Assembly: GCF_000143415.4 (NCBI RefSeq)
Contig: NW_003314315.1
Coordinates: forward strand, 1,323,681-1,387,680
Direction of reading: 5' to 3'
Length of the DNA: 64,000 nt
From: Selaginella moellendorffii
Lineage: Eukaryota; Streptophyta; Lycopodiopsida; Selaginellales; Selaginellaceae
A model generated the notes under the pieces. The model was not told the DNA's origin. It made no database searches and saw only the letters and a list, made by a program, of their open reading frames with translations. Position numbers and translations under genes: made by a program. Each line of letters opens with the position of its first letter. The first letter of the stretch is position 1. Below, piece by piece: positions 56,462 through 64,000 of the stretch.

Positions 56462-57011
56462 GATTGCCACTCCCGGCAGGCTTTTACATCATCTCCGGAA
56501 GAGCACCTGCAACTATCACAACCTCAAGGTAACTAGAACTCTTCCTCTTCCCAATGATAAGTCATCTGTGGACCAGTATCTGGTGATTGATGAAGCAGAT
56601 TGCTTACTTGACATTGAATTCCAAGATGAAATGAACGAGATCTTCAGTTTGTTGAAGGTGCGGTCTCAAAACACATGCCGCGCTCTCACTTTTGATACTG
56701 TCAGGACATTTCTATGCCAAGGCAGACTGTTCTTTCCTCTGCTACTCTAATTCAAAAGGTCCGTCTATTTGTGTTTCAAGGCAGCTCCATTAAACATCAT
56801 GTCTACAGGTGGCAGCTTTTGCAGAGCATCTGTCCCTCAAAAATCCAGAGTACATTCAAGCATCACCTCCAAGACAGGTGAACTTGATGGCTCTTGTAAC
56901 CAGTTAGCGCAGCCAACTGTCAAAGGCCTGGAGCAACTCTACTGTGTAGTTCCGCCCGACAAGCATTTCCTGTGGATACTCACGTTCTTAATGAAGAACT
57001 CAGGGAAGAAG
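56462..57011 (+). pseudogene. DEAD-box RNA helicase (DDX18/HAS1-like), cut off by telomeric repeats
   Basis: Exons 56462-56528, 56577-56657, 56705-56758, 56809-56877 and 56913-57011, joined by 35-50-bp GT-AG introns, give in order IATPGRLLHHLRKSTCNYHN (motif Ib region), YLVIDEADCLLDIEFQDEMN (motif II, DEAD), MPRQTVLSSATLIQKVAAFA (motif III, SAT), then QLYCVVPPDKHFLWILTFLM and KNSGKK. The order matches DDX18/HAS1-type nucleolar helicases, where the next residues would start helicase domain 2. Instead, TTTAGGG repeats begin at 57012. The frame is intact up to the junction. Motif I (GKT) is not visible upstream. Confidence 0.8.
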
Positions 57012-57208
57012 TTTAGGGTTTAGGGTTTAGGGTTAGGGTTTAGCTTTAGGGTTTAGGGTTTAGGTTTCAGGGTTTAGGGTTTAGGGTTTAGGGTTTAGGG
57101 GTTTAGGGTTTAGGGTTTACCGGTATAGGGTTTAGGGCTGAGGGTTTAGGGTTTAGGGTTTCAGGGTTTCAGGGTTTAGGTTTAGGGTTTTAGGGTTTAG
57201 GGTTTAGG
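57012..57208 (+). repeat. Telomeric repeat tract 1 (TTTAGGG)n, imperfect
   Basis: About 200 bp of TTTAGGG with variants (TTTAGGGG, TTTCAGGG, TTAGGG). G-rich strand reads rightward. It starts directly at the broken helicase exon. Confidence 0.95.
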
Positions 57209-57391
57209 GGCGTTTAGGCGTTCAGGGTCAAAGGCACCCCGTGGTGCTGCAATCCGGCGAGATCGCGGCGCCACTTTGTGCAATCCACATTCTCCGTGTG
57301 CCGTTGTCGAGACGGCGTGATCGAGAGCAAGTAGAGGAGGCAAGAGAATGAATTTTCATTCATTCGCGAGCGAGGGAGAAGACAAGAGACA

Positions 57392-57434
57392 ACCCGAGAC
57401 CGGTTTCGTCCTTTTTGGGACTCATCAGCCGGGT
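57392..57434 (-). ncRNA. Hammerhead ribozyme motif (PLE copy A)
   Basis: - strand, 5' to 3': stem I strand ACCCGG, core CUGAUGA, stem II GUCC with loop CAAAAA and GGAC, core GAA, stem III as the self-complementary ACCGGU, cleavage after C, stem I return strand UCGGGU. All core nucleotides are present. Stem III is only 2 bp around a 2-nt loop, as in minimal hammerheads that can act as dimers. Self-cleavage is inferred. Confidence 0.88.
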
Positions 57435-57481
57435 GTAGTCGTCTAACGTCTAGCCTAACCCTAGCTCGGCGCCGGCTCTAC

Positions 57482-58032
57482 TTATATTCTGGCTCTGTCA
57501 CGTGGCGCGAGTCCGAGTGGCGGCCATGCGAGGTGCATGGCGGCGTTGGCTCGCGAGGATGCGAACGTAGCACAGCTGGTGTTGGTTACTCCACAACAGT
57601 GGTAGTCGCGGAGAATGACTTCGGCGAATCGCTGAAGACAGTAAGCGTTCGTCCGGCGGGTGACGTACCTTCGACACAAGATAACTTGTAAACGCGGCAT
57701 GATATGATGCATGTGTGACGTCCACAATGCTTGTGTCACTGGTATGTACCCGGGGGCGAAAAACGTGGTTCATCAGAAAAGGTTTTGCTGGTAAGTGGAG
57801 ATAATTTTTTCTTTGCTGCTATGGGGACCAGCACTTTGCAGGGAATATTCTCGGAATATTCGGTCGTTGACCGTTGACCCCGCGTTGACCGTGTGTGGAC
57901 TGGGATAGTGGAGGGCCTGAGGTCACTCATACATACCCGGAGTCCAGCGGTTACATGGGGGAGAGCCATCCTGCGGGCTGTCGGCATGTGTCGCCGATGT
58001 CGAGGGAGCGGCACCGTTTTAATGGAAAACAT
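57482..58032 (-). other. Shared open frame in PLE 3' region (copy A, frameshifted)
   Basis: Two overlapping - strand frames (58032-57736 and 57773-57482) correspond to single frames of 167 and 157 codons in copies B (60989-60486) and C (63955-63482). Shared peptides include THASYHAAFTSYL and SSAIRRSHSPRLPLLW. No known domain. It could be coding or a by-product of GC-rich sequence. Confidence 0.3.
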
Positions 58033-58331
58033 GCTTTTCCACGAGTCGTGTGTGGAGTTCAGAGTTGAAACTCACATATTCACGATCGGAAGGAAGAGCA
58101 GAATCCAACGGTATATGCCGTTTTGACTCGGTCAACAGGGATACAGTCGGAATATTGGGGAATATTCCGTTGACTCCGCGTTGACCGGGCGTTGACTCGA
58201 AAAGGGGGGTGGCCTGGAGTGACTTGGGACATACCTGAAGTCCATCGGCCAGACCCTGGGAGTCACCGAGTACGCAGAGAAGGATGCAAACATAAGCTTC
58301 CGTGTCTTGCAAAGTGCGGTACAAGACGTGG

Positions 58332-59864
58332 CTAAGCTCGCGGAGGGAGCTTAGCCCTGACCAGAAACGAACCGAGGTTCGGGGAGCGTCTCCAGCACGT
58401 GATCACTCGAGGGAGTGTGTCTGTGGGAGCTTCATCCATCACCTGTTTAGGGTTTAGGATGTCCCCCAAGCCTAGCTGCGCACTGTGGAGTGTGTAGGGC
58501 AGCTTGAAGGCGAGGGGGGCCCGTCGACAGGCGTCGCTAGAGCGGCGCGAACGTGCAAGGAGAGCTTGATGTCGCTGGTCGTAGGAGATGCCAGAGAAGC
58601 AGTGGTGGAGGAAGGAGGTCGGGTATCCTCGGGCACGGAGGCGGTGGTAGAACCGCGTGCGCATGGCGTGGAATCCATCGGCCGTGCTCTCGTGGAGGAG
58701 GTATCTCCGGAGCTCGCTGCGGATGAATGCCACTTTTTGGTGCCGTGGGTGAACCGACGTCCAGGGGAGGTACTGGTAGGCATTGAGCGGCTTCTGGAAC
58801 GTGGACGAGTCGAGGCAGCCTGTCTCTTCAAAGCGAGGGCCTTTGAAGAAGTGGATATCGAGGATATCCAACTCTTCGAGCGAGATCACCGAGGTGATCT
58901 TGATCGAAGGACACAGCGTGCCGTATCCTTGGAGCCATCGTTCAAGGCCTGCTCGTGTACCTGTCCAAATGCCCACTCCGTCATCTATGTACCTTCGTAG
59001 ATAGAAGGGCCAGTCGTTGGTGGCATGCTTGTACTCGGCTTCGAGAGAGCAGAGGAAGAGGCAAGCGTAGACCACCGCGAAGTTGGAGCCCATTGCTGTG
59101 CCGCGGATCTGCTGGTAGATGTTACCGTCAAACTCCACGTAGTTGTGCTCCAGAACGAGGGCAGCTGCAGCCATGAGGAACCGCGAGCGTGTGGTGTTGC
59201 CGTACTCGGCAAACACAAAGTCGCGGAGGCGTTGGAGACCTTCTCGTGTGGGGATGCTTGGGTAGAGGCTCTCTACGTCGAACGTGAAGAGCCAGCAGTC
59301 CCGCGGGAGCTGTAGGTGGAGGAGGTCCTGTAGCAGCGTGCGCGAGTCGGAAAGAAACGTTGGCTGCTTCAGCAGGATATCGTAGAGCTGGCGGTGAAGC
59401 CAACGCGCGAGGGGCTCCCACAACGTACCGATATAGCTTGCGATGGGTCGGCCCTTTATTGGCTGCTTGTGTATTTTCGGAAGAAAATACATCATGCAAG
59501 CCTGCCGGGGTACGGCGGGCTGGTGCAGCAGGAACTGCTGCGTGGAGTTGTCGAGCCACGAGCAGCTGCGGTACTTTGTGATGAGCTCGGCGAGGCGTTC
59601 CTGGAGGGATTTGGATGGCACGGAGGGGACCTTCACATAAACAAGTGGGTCGTTCAGTTGGCGGAGAGCCTCCTTTGTGTACCAATCACGATCCAGCACC
59701 ACCGCTCCAAGATTTTTGTCCGCAGGCTTGATGATGATGGATGTGTCCGTTGCGAGAGAGTGGAGAGCACGCTTTTTCCAACCGTGAGCGAAGGAGCGAG
59801 GCTTGTGTGCTCCTTCCAGCCTGTGGAGCAGGCTGCCTCGCACGTGTGCAAGGCGCCGTTCCAC
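58332..59864 (-). CDS. Penelope-like reverse transcriptase, 5'-truncated
   Basis: 510 open codons with no ATG in frame at the start; the frame runs on into telomeric sequence, so the N-terminus is lost. Motifs in order: IIIKPADKNLGAVVLDRDWY, LPKIHKQPIKGRPIASYIGT, motif A FDVESLYPSIPTREGLQRLR, motif B GTAMGSNFAVVYACLF, motif C YLRRYIDDGVGIW (YIDD), and ILDIHFFKG. These are diagnostic of Penelope-like RTs, the group closest to telomerase RT. No GIY-YIG endonuclease follows the RT: about 250 further residues without such a motif end at the stop. The catalytic residues are intact. Confidence 0.93.
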   Translation of the reverse strand: MERRLAHVRGSLLHRLEGAHKPRSFAHGWKKRALHSLATDTSIIIKPADKNLGAVVLDRDWYTKEALRQLNDPLVYVKVPSVPSKSLQERLAELITKYRSCSWLDNSTQQFLLHQPAVPRQACMMYFLPKIHKQPIKGRPIASYIGTLWEPLARWLHRQLYDILLKQPTFLSDSRTLLQDLLHLQLPRDCWLFTFDVESLYPSIPTREGLQRLRDFVFAEYGNTTRSRFLMAAAALVLEHNYVEFDGNIYQQIRGTAMGSNFAVVYACLFLCSLEAEYKHATNDWPFYLRRYIDDGVGIWTGTRAGLERWLQGYGTLCPSIKITSVISLEELDILDIHFFKGPRFEETGCLDSSTFQKPLNAYQYLPWTSVHPRHQKVAFIRSELRRYLLHESTADGFHAMRTRFYHRLRARGYPTSFLHHCFSGISYDQRHQALLARSRRSSDACRRAPLAFKLPYTLHSAQLGLGDILNPKQVMDEAPTDTLPRVITCWRRSPNLGSFLVRAKLPPRA

Positions 59865-59870
59865 ATACCG

Positions 59871-60058
59871 GTTTAGGGTTTAGGGTTTAGGGTTTAGGGT
59901 TTAGGTTTAGGGTTTAGGGTTTAGGGTTTAGGGTTTAGGCTTAGGGTTTAGGGTTTAGGGTTTTAGGGTTTAGGGTTTAGGGTTTAGGGTTTAGGGTTTT
60001 AGGGTTTAGGGTTTAGGGTTTAGGGTTTAGGGTTTAGGGTTTAGGGTTTAGGATTTAG
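59871..60058 (+). repeat. Telomeric repeat tract 2
   Basis: About 190 bp of (TTTAGGG)n capping the truncated 5' end of PLE copy A. Confidence 0.95.
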
Positions 60059-60097
60059 GCGCGTTTAGGCGTTTAGGGTCAAAGACACCCCGCGGTG
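60059..60097 (-). mobile_element. Minimal PLE fragment (about 40 bp of 3' end) between telomeric tracts
   Basis: GCGCGTTTAGGCG through CACCCCGCGGTG equals the first 39 bp of the 3' end of copies B and C, then TTTAGGG repeats resume. It looks like an extremely short, 5'-truncated insertion at a former chromosome end. Confidence 0.85.
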
Positions 60098-60214
60098 TTA
60101 GGGTTTAGGGTTTTAGGGTTTAGGGTTTAGGGTTTAGGGTTTAGGGTTTAGGGTTTAAGGGTTTAGGGTTTAGGGTTTAGGGTTTAGGGTTTAGGGTTTA
60201 GGGTTTAGGGTTTA
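60098..60214 (+). repeat. Telomeric repeat tract 3
   Basis: About 117 bp of (TTTAGGG)n between the 40-bp PLE fragment and copy B. Confidence 0.95.
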
Positions 60215-60399
60215 GGCGCGTTTAGGCGTTTAGGGTCAAAGACACCCCGCGGTGCTGCAATCCGGCGAGATCGCGGCACCACTTTGTGCAATCCACATTC
60301 TCCGTGTGCCGTTGTCGAGACGGCGTGATCAAGAGCAAGTAGAGGAGGCGAGGGAATGAATTTTCATTCATTCGTGAGCGAGGGAGAAGACAAGAGACA

Positions 60400-60442
60400 A
60401 CCCGAGACCGGTTTCGTCCTTTTTGGGACTCATCAGCCGGGT
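60400..60442 (-). ncRNA. Hammerhead ribozyme motif (PLE copy B)
   Basis: Same 43-nt sequence as at 57392-57434, with core, stems and predicted cleavage site unchanged. Confidence 0.88.
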
Positions 60443-60485
60443 GTAGTCGTCTAGTGTCTACGCTAACCCTAGCTCGGTGCCGACT

Positions 60486-60989
60486 CTACTTATATTTTGG
60501 CTCTGTCACGTGGCGCGAGTCCGTGTGGCGGCCATGCGAAGTGGCATGGCAGCGTTGGCTCGCGAGGGTGCGAACGTAGCACAGCTGGTGTTGGTTACTC
60601 CACAGCAGTGGTAGTCGCGGAGAATGACTTCGGCGGATCGCCGAAGACAGTAAGCGTTCGGCCGGCGGGTGACGTACCTTTAACGCAAGATAACTTGTAA
60701 ACGCGGCATGATATGATGCATGCGTTACGTCCACAATGCTTGTGTCACTCGTACGTACCTGGCGACGAAAAACGTGGTTCACTTGGCAGGGAATATTCTG
60801 GGAATATTCTGTCGTTGACCGTTGACCCCGCATTGACCGTGTGTGGACTGGGATGGTGGAGGGCCTGAGGTCACTCATACATACCCGGAGTCCAGCGGTG
60901 ATGCAGGGGAGAGCCATCCCACGAGCTGTCGGCATGCGTCGCCGATGTCGAAGGAGCGGCACCATTTTAATGGAATACACGCTTTTCAA
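60486..60989 (-). other. Shared open frame in PLE 3' region (copy B, 167 codons)
   Basis: Counterpart of 57482-58032 and 63482-63955. Arg/His/Ser-rich, no known domain. Listed because the frame is uninterrupted in two of three copies. Confidence 0.3.
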
Positions 60990-61609
60990 CGAATCGTGTG
61001 TGGATTTCAGAGTTGAAACTCACATATTCACGATCGGGAAAAAGAGCGGAATCCAACGGTATATGCCGTTTTGACTCGGTCAACAAAAACACTGTCAGGG
61101 AATATTCGGGAATATTCCGTTCTGACCGTTGACTCCGCGTTGACCGTGCGTTGACTCGAAAGGGAGGTGGCCTGGAGTGACTGGTACGTACCCGAGGTCC
61201 TTCGGTCATGCAGAAAGGTCCTTTTCCCGCGAGGTGTCGGCGCGTGTGTGACGTCGACGTCGTCGCATGGCACCATTATGAGATTCGCAAGCTTTCCAAG
61301 GTTTGGTGTCCATCGTAAGGAGATGAGACCAACGTAGTCACACTTGGAAAGGGGTGCAGAATCGAATGGTGTAGGCCTCGTTGACTCGGTCAACAATCTG
61401 ACTGTCAGGGAATATTCGGGAATATTCCTGTTTGGACAGTAGACTGAGCGTTGACCGGGCGTTGACCGGTGGGGGACGACCTGGGGTGACTGGGACATAC
61501 CTAGAGTCCATTGGCCAGACCCTGTAGGTCATCGGTCATGCGGAGAAGGATGCAATCATATGCTTCCGTCTCTTGCAAAGCGCGGTAGAAGATGTGGCTG
61601 AGCTCGCAA

Positions 61610-62274
61610 CGCGAGTTTAGCCCTGACCAGGAACGAACCGGGGTTCGGGAGGCATCTCTAGCACGTGATCACTCAGGGGAGTGTGTCTGCGGGAGCTTCA
61701 TCCATCACCTGTTTAGGGTTTAGGATGTCCCCCAAGCCTAGCTGCGTGCTGTGAAGCGTGTAGGGGAGCTTAAAGGCGAGGGGGGTCCGTCGACAAGCGT
61801 CGCTAGAGCGGCGCAAGCGTGCAAGGAGAGCTTCATGTCACTGGTCAGAGGAGATGCTGGAGAGGCAGTGTTGGAGGAAGGAGATCGGGTGTCCCCGGGC
61901 ACAGAGGCAGTGGTAGAGCCGCGTGCGCATGGCATGGAATCCATTGGCCGTGCTCTCACGGAGGAGGTATCTCTGGAGCTCGCTGCGGATAAATGCCACT
62001 TTCTGGTGCCATGGGTGAACCGACGTCCAGGGGAGGTACTGGTAGGCGTTGAGGGGCTTCTGGAACGTGGACGAGTCGAGGCAGCGTGTCTCTTCAAAGT
62101 GAGGGCCTTTGAAGAGGTGGATATCGAGGATATCCAACTCCTTGAGCAGGATCACCGAGGTGATCTTGATCGAGGGACGAAGCGTGCCATATCCTCGGAG
62201 CCATCGTTCGAGGCCTGCTCGTGTACCTGTCCAAGTGCTCACTCCATCATCTGTGTACCTCCGTAGATGGAAGG
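61610..62274 (-). pseudogene. Penelope-like RT fragment (copy B)
   Basis: Covers only the RT from its catalytic motif to the C-terminus. The motif reads YTDD rather than YIDD, and a TGA at 61840-61838 replaces the CGA of copy A. Inactive. Confidence 0.88.
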
Positions 62275-62829
62275 GCGATTTGTTGGTTGTGTCGAGGCAC
62301 TCGTCGAGTCTGTGGGGACAGTGTTGAGCGTGGTGCCATGGACATGCTGAGCAGAGCCAGGTGCAAAGGTGACGGTGGCTGCTGCGCTGGGCCAGGTCCT
62401 GGAGAGCGTTAAGGCGAGAGGGCTCGCTGCTCTGTTCCAGTGGCAGGGGCTGGCCTGGGTGGCGATTGCAAGGGATCCAGCACCAGAGGTGGTGAGAGCC
62501 CGTGCCATCGGCATAGTGTCTGGCTCTGCAGTTGCAGGGCCAGTGCTAGCATGCAAGGCTGGTTTTGTGCTTCCATGGCAGATTAAATCGATTTTGGCAG
62601 TGTTGTGGCGATGTCTAGGCAGCTTGGGTGCTCTGAGTGGCAGGGAGCATTCCCATTGGCATCTTTGGTGATCCTTTGGTGGTGCCAAGGCAACATACCA
62701 GAGGGGGGGGGCAAAAAGCCTTTGTGAGGGATTTGCTGTACCAGACCCAAGTCAGGGGGGCTGGGCTGCGCTAGACGTCGGAAAGACTGCTGAGTGGAGA
62801 TATTAAGCTAGCTCCCAAACTCTTAGTGG
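62275..62829. other. Unassigned sequence joined to PLE copy B
   Basis: Not similar to PLE copies A or C. A + strand frame (62369-62671) with LFQWQGLAWVAIARDPAPEV has no family I know. It may be a captured genomic fragment (filler) in the subtelomere. Confidence 0.4.
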
Positions 62830-63011
62830 CCGTGAGCAGCTCTAGGTGGGGATTATTTGTGGGGAATGCGTGGGGAATGCCCAGCCCGTCAGCAGCGCGT
62901 CCCGGCCAGCCGCTGCCCAGCAGCACCACTAGCGCTGCCCAGCAGTGCTCCACTGCGCCAGGCACGACCGCCAGAGCGCCACAAATAATCCCCACCTAGA
63001 GCTGCTCACGG
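62830..63011. mobile_element. MITE-like element, 182 bp with 33-bp inverted repeats
   Basis: 62830-62862 (CCGTGAGCAGCTCTAGGTGG and on) is the exact reverse complement of 62979-63011. The GC-rich interior contains CCCAGCAGC/CAGCAGTG words. No target duplication is visible, since the right end is joined directly to telomeric repeats at 63012. Confidence 0.8.
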
Positions 63012-63189
63012 TTTAGGGTTTAGGTTTAGGGTTTAGGGTTTAGGGTTTAGGGTTTAGGGTTTAGGGTTTAGGGTTTAGGGTTTAGGGGTTTAGGGTTTAG
63101 GGTTTAGGGGTTTAGGGTTTAGGGTTTAGGGTTTAGGGTTTAGGGTTTAGGGTTTAGGGTTTAGGTTTAGGGTTTAGGGTTTAGGATTT
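63012..63189 (+). repeat. Telomeric repeat tract 4
   Basis: About 178 bp of (TTTAGGG)n between the MITE-like element and PLE copy C. Confidence 0.95.
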
Positions 63190-63375
63190 AGGCGCGTTTA
63201 GGCGTTTAGGGTCAAAGACACCCCGCGGTGTTGCAATCCGGCGAGATCGCGGCACCACTTTGCGCAATCCACATTCTCCGTGTGCCGTTGTCGAAACGGC
63301 GTGATCGAGAGCAAGTAGAGGAGGCAAGAGAATGAATTTTCATTCATTCGCGAGCGAGGGAGAAGACAAGAGACA

Positions 63376-63418
63376 ACCCGAGACCGGTTTCGTCCTTTTT
63401 GGGACTCATCAGCCGGGT
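63376..63418 (-). ncRNA. Hammerhead ribozyme motif (PLE copy C)
   Basis: Third unchanged copy of the 43-nt motif. Confidence 0.88.
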
Positions 63419-63481
63419 GTAGTCGTCTAACGTCTACCCTAACCCTAGCTCAGCGCCGACTCTACTTATATTCTGGCTCTG

Positions 63482-63955
63482 TCACGTGGCGCGAGTCCGA
63501 GTGGCGGCCATGCAAAGTGCATGACGGCGTTGGCTCGCGAGGGTGCGAACGTAGCACAGCTGGGGTTGGTGACTCCACAGCAGTGGTAGTCGCGGAGAAT
63601 GACTTCGGCGGATCGCCGAAGACAGTAAGCGTTCGTCCGGCGGGTGACGTACCTTTGACGCAAGATAACTTGTAAACGTGGCATGATATGATGCATGCGT
63701 TACGTCCACAATGCTTGTGTCACTTGTGCGTACCCGGCGACGAAAAACGTGGTTCACTTTGCAGGGAATATTCTCGGAATATTCGGTCGTTGACCGTTGA
63801 CCCCGCGTTGACCGTGTGTGGACTGGGATGGTGGGGGGCCTGAGGCCACTCGTACATACCCGGAGTCCAGCGGTTACATGGGGGAGAGCCATCCTGCGAG
63901 CTGTCGGCATGTGTCGCCGATGTCGAGGGAACGGCACCGTTTTAACGGAAAACAT
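63482..63955 (-). other. Shared open frame in PLE 3' region (copy C, 157 codons)
   Basis: Uninterrupted counterpart of the copy B frame at 60486-60989. No known domain. Confidence 0.3.
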
Positions 63956-64000
63956 GCTTTTCCTCTTAGTTTAGGCATTCCGCACTGGTGAGTCTCCTAG

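Larger units (their letters stand above)
57209..59870 (-). mobile_element. Penelope-like retroelement, copy A, 5'-truncated and telomere-capped
   Basis: On the - strand: an open RT frame at the right end (59864-58332), then a long 3' region (58331-57209) with GTTGACC-rich repeat blocks and a hammerhead ribozyme, ending in CGTTTAGGCG next to telomeric DNA. The 5' end breaks off inside coding sequence and is joined directly to TTTAGGG repeats (59871 on). A telomere-type GTTTAGGGTTTAGG lies at 58444-58457. This architecture matches the endonuclease-deficient, telomere-associated Penelope-like elements described from rotifers, fungi, stramenopiles and plants. Confidence 0.88.
60215..62274 (-). 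mobile_element. Penelope-like element, copy B, truncated
   Basis: Aligns with copy A from its 3' end up to the RT catalytic motif, then homology stops at 62274. It has three GTTGACC-rich blocks (about 60785, 61095 and 61410) where copy A has two, so the 3' region contains a tandem repeat of about 300 bp that varies in copy number. Confidence 0.88.
63190..63963 (-). mobile_element. Penelope-like element, copy C (3' region only)
   Basis: Closely matches the 3' regions of A and B (start GCGCGTTTAGGCG), with hammerhead and one GTTGACC block (about 63785). Similarity stops at 63963; 63964-64000 is different sequence of unknown nature, and the window ends. Confidence 0.88.

Noticed and set aside
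57012-63189. Regularly spaced repeats resembling a CRISPR array
   Set aside because: They are TTTAGGG telomeric repeats without spacers, in eukaryotic DNA.

Overview
This window reads as nuclear DNA of a lycophyte, most likely Selaginella (S. moellendorffii). The reasons are host genes with very short introns of about 50-60 bp, several PPR-type RNA-editing genes, plant-type TTTAGGG telomeric repeats, initiator-Met-tRNA-primed LTR retrotransposons, and telomere-capped Penelope-like elements without endonuclease, a class known in plants. The species call is inference; eukaryotic plant DNA is certain. There is one 100-base assembly gap (16128-16227).

Layout. 1-4183 is a compact host gene block on the + strand: the 3' part of a PPR-DYW editing gene, a plastid ribosomal protein L28 gene, and a 12-exon FKBP/TPR co-chaperone gene of the ROF1/FKBP62 type. 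4621-6648 is a decayed TORNADO1-like ROCO gene. 7793-15145 is an LTR element with long LTRs and no recognisable gag-pol (LARD-like), followed by another LTR fragment. 16228-19834 is a decayed Ty3/gypsy copy on the - strand, and 21300-22290 a Ty1/copia relic.

23300-42736 is a three-layer nest. A PPR gene is split by a Ty3/gypsy element (23571-40824, 5-bp target duplication GTCGG). That element is split by a 12.3-kb DNA transposon (26028-38361, 24-bp perfect terminal inverted repeats, 4-bp duplication ACAA). The DNA transposon carries a DDE-type transposase on the + strand. Divergently, it carries an 11-exon - strand gene whose product has a ParB-like region, acidic and lysine-rich linkers, a peptide-repeat region and a C-terminal FCP/NIF-like HAD phosphatase domain. 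About twenty copies of a 20-24-bp palindrome are scattered through the transposon and fill several of its 38-54-bp introns. This is the most novel structure in the window.

43044-44187 holds two PPR relics. 45475-50483 is a complete Ty3/gypsy element with 175-bp LTRs. 51519-54428 is a long, nearly intact Crinkler-type gene (P-loop NTPase plus PD-(D/E)XK nuclease).

From 56462 to the right end the DNA looks subtelomeric. A DEAD-box helicase gene is cut off exactly where TTTAGGG repeats begin. Beyond it lie successive head-to-tail, 5'-truncated Penelope-like elements separated by telomeric tracts, all in the orientation expected if the chromosome end lies to the right. Each of the three larger copies carries a complete hammerhead ribozyme motif on the - strand.

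Most premature stops in the transposons fit C-to-T (or G-to-A) change at CAG, CAA, CGA or TGG codons, as expected from deamination of methylated cytosine in silenced repeats.
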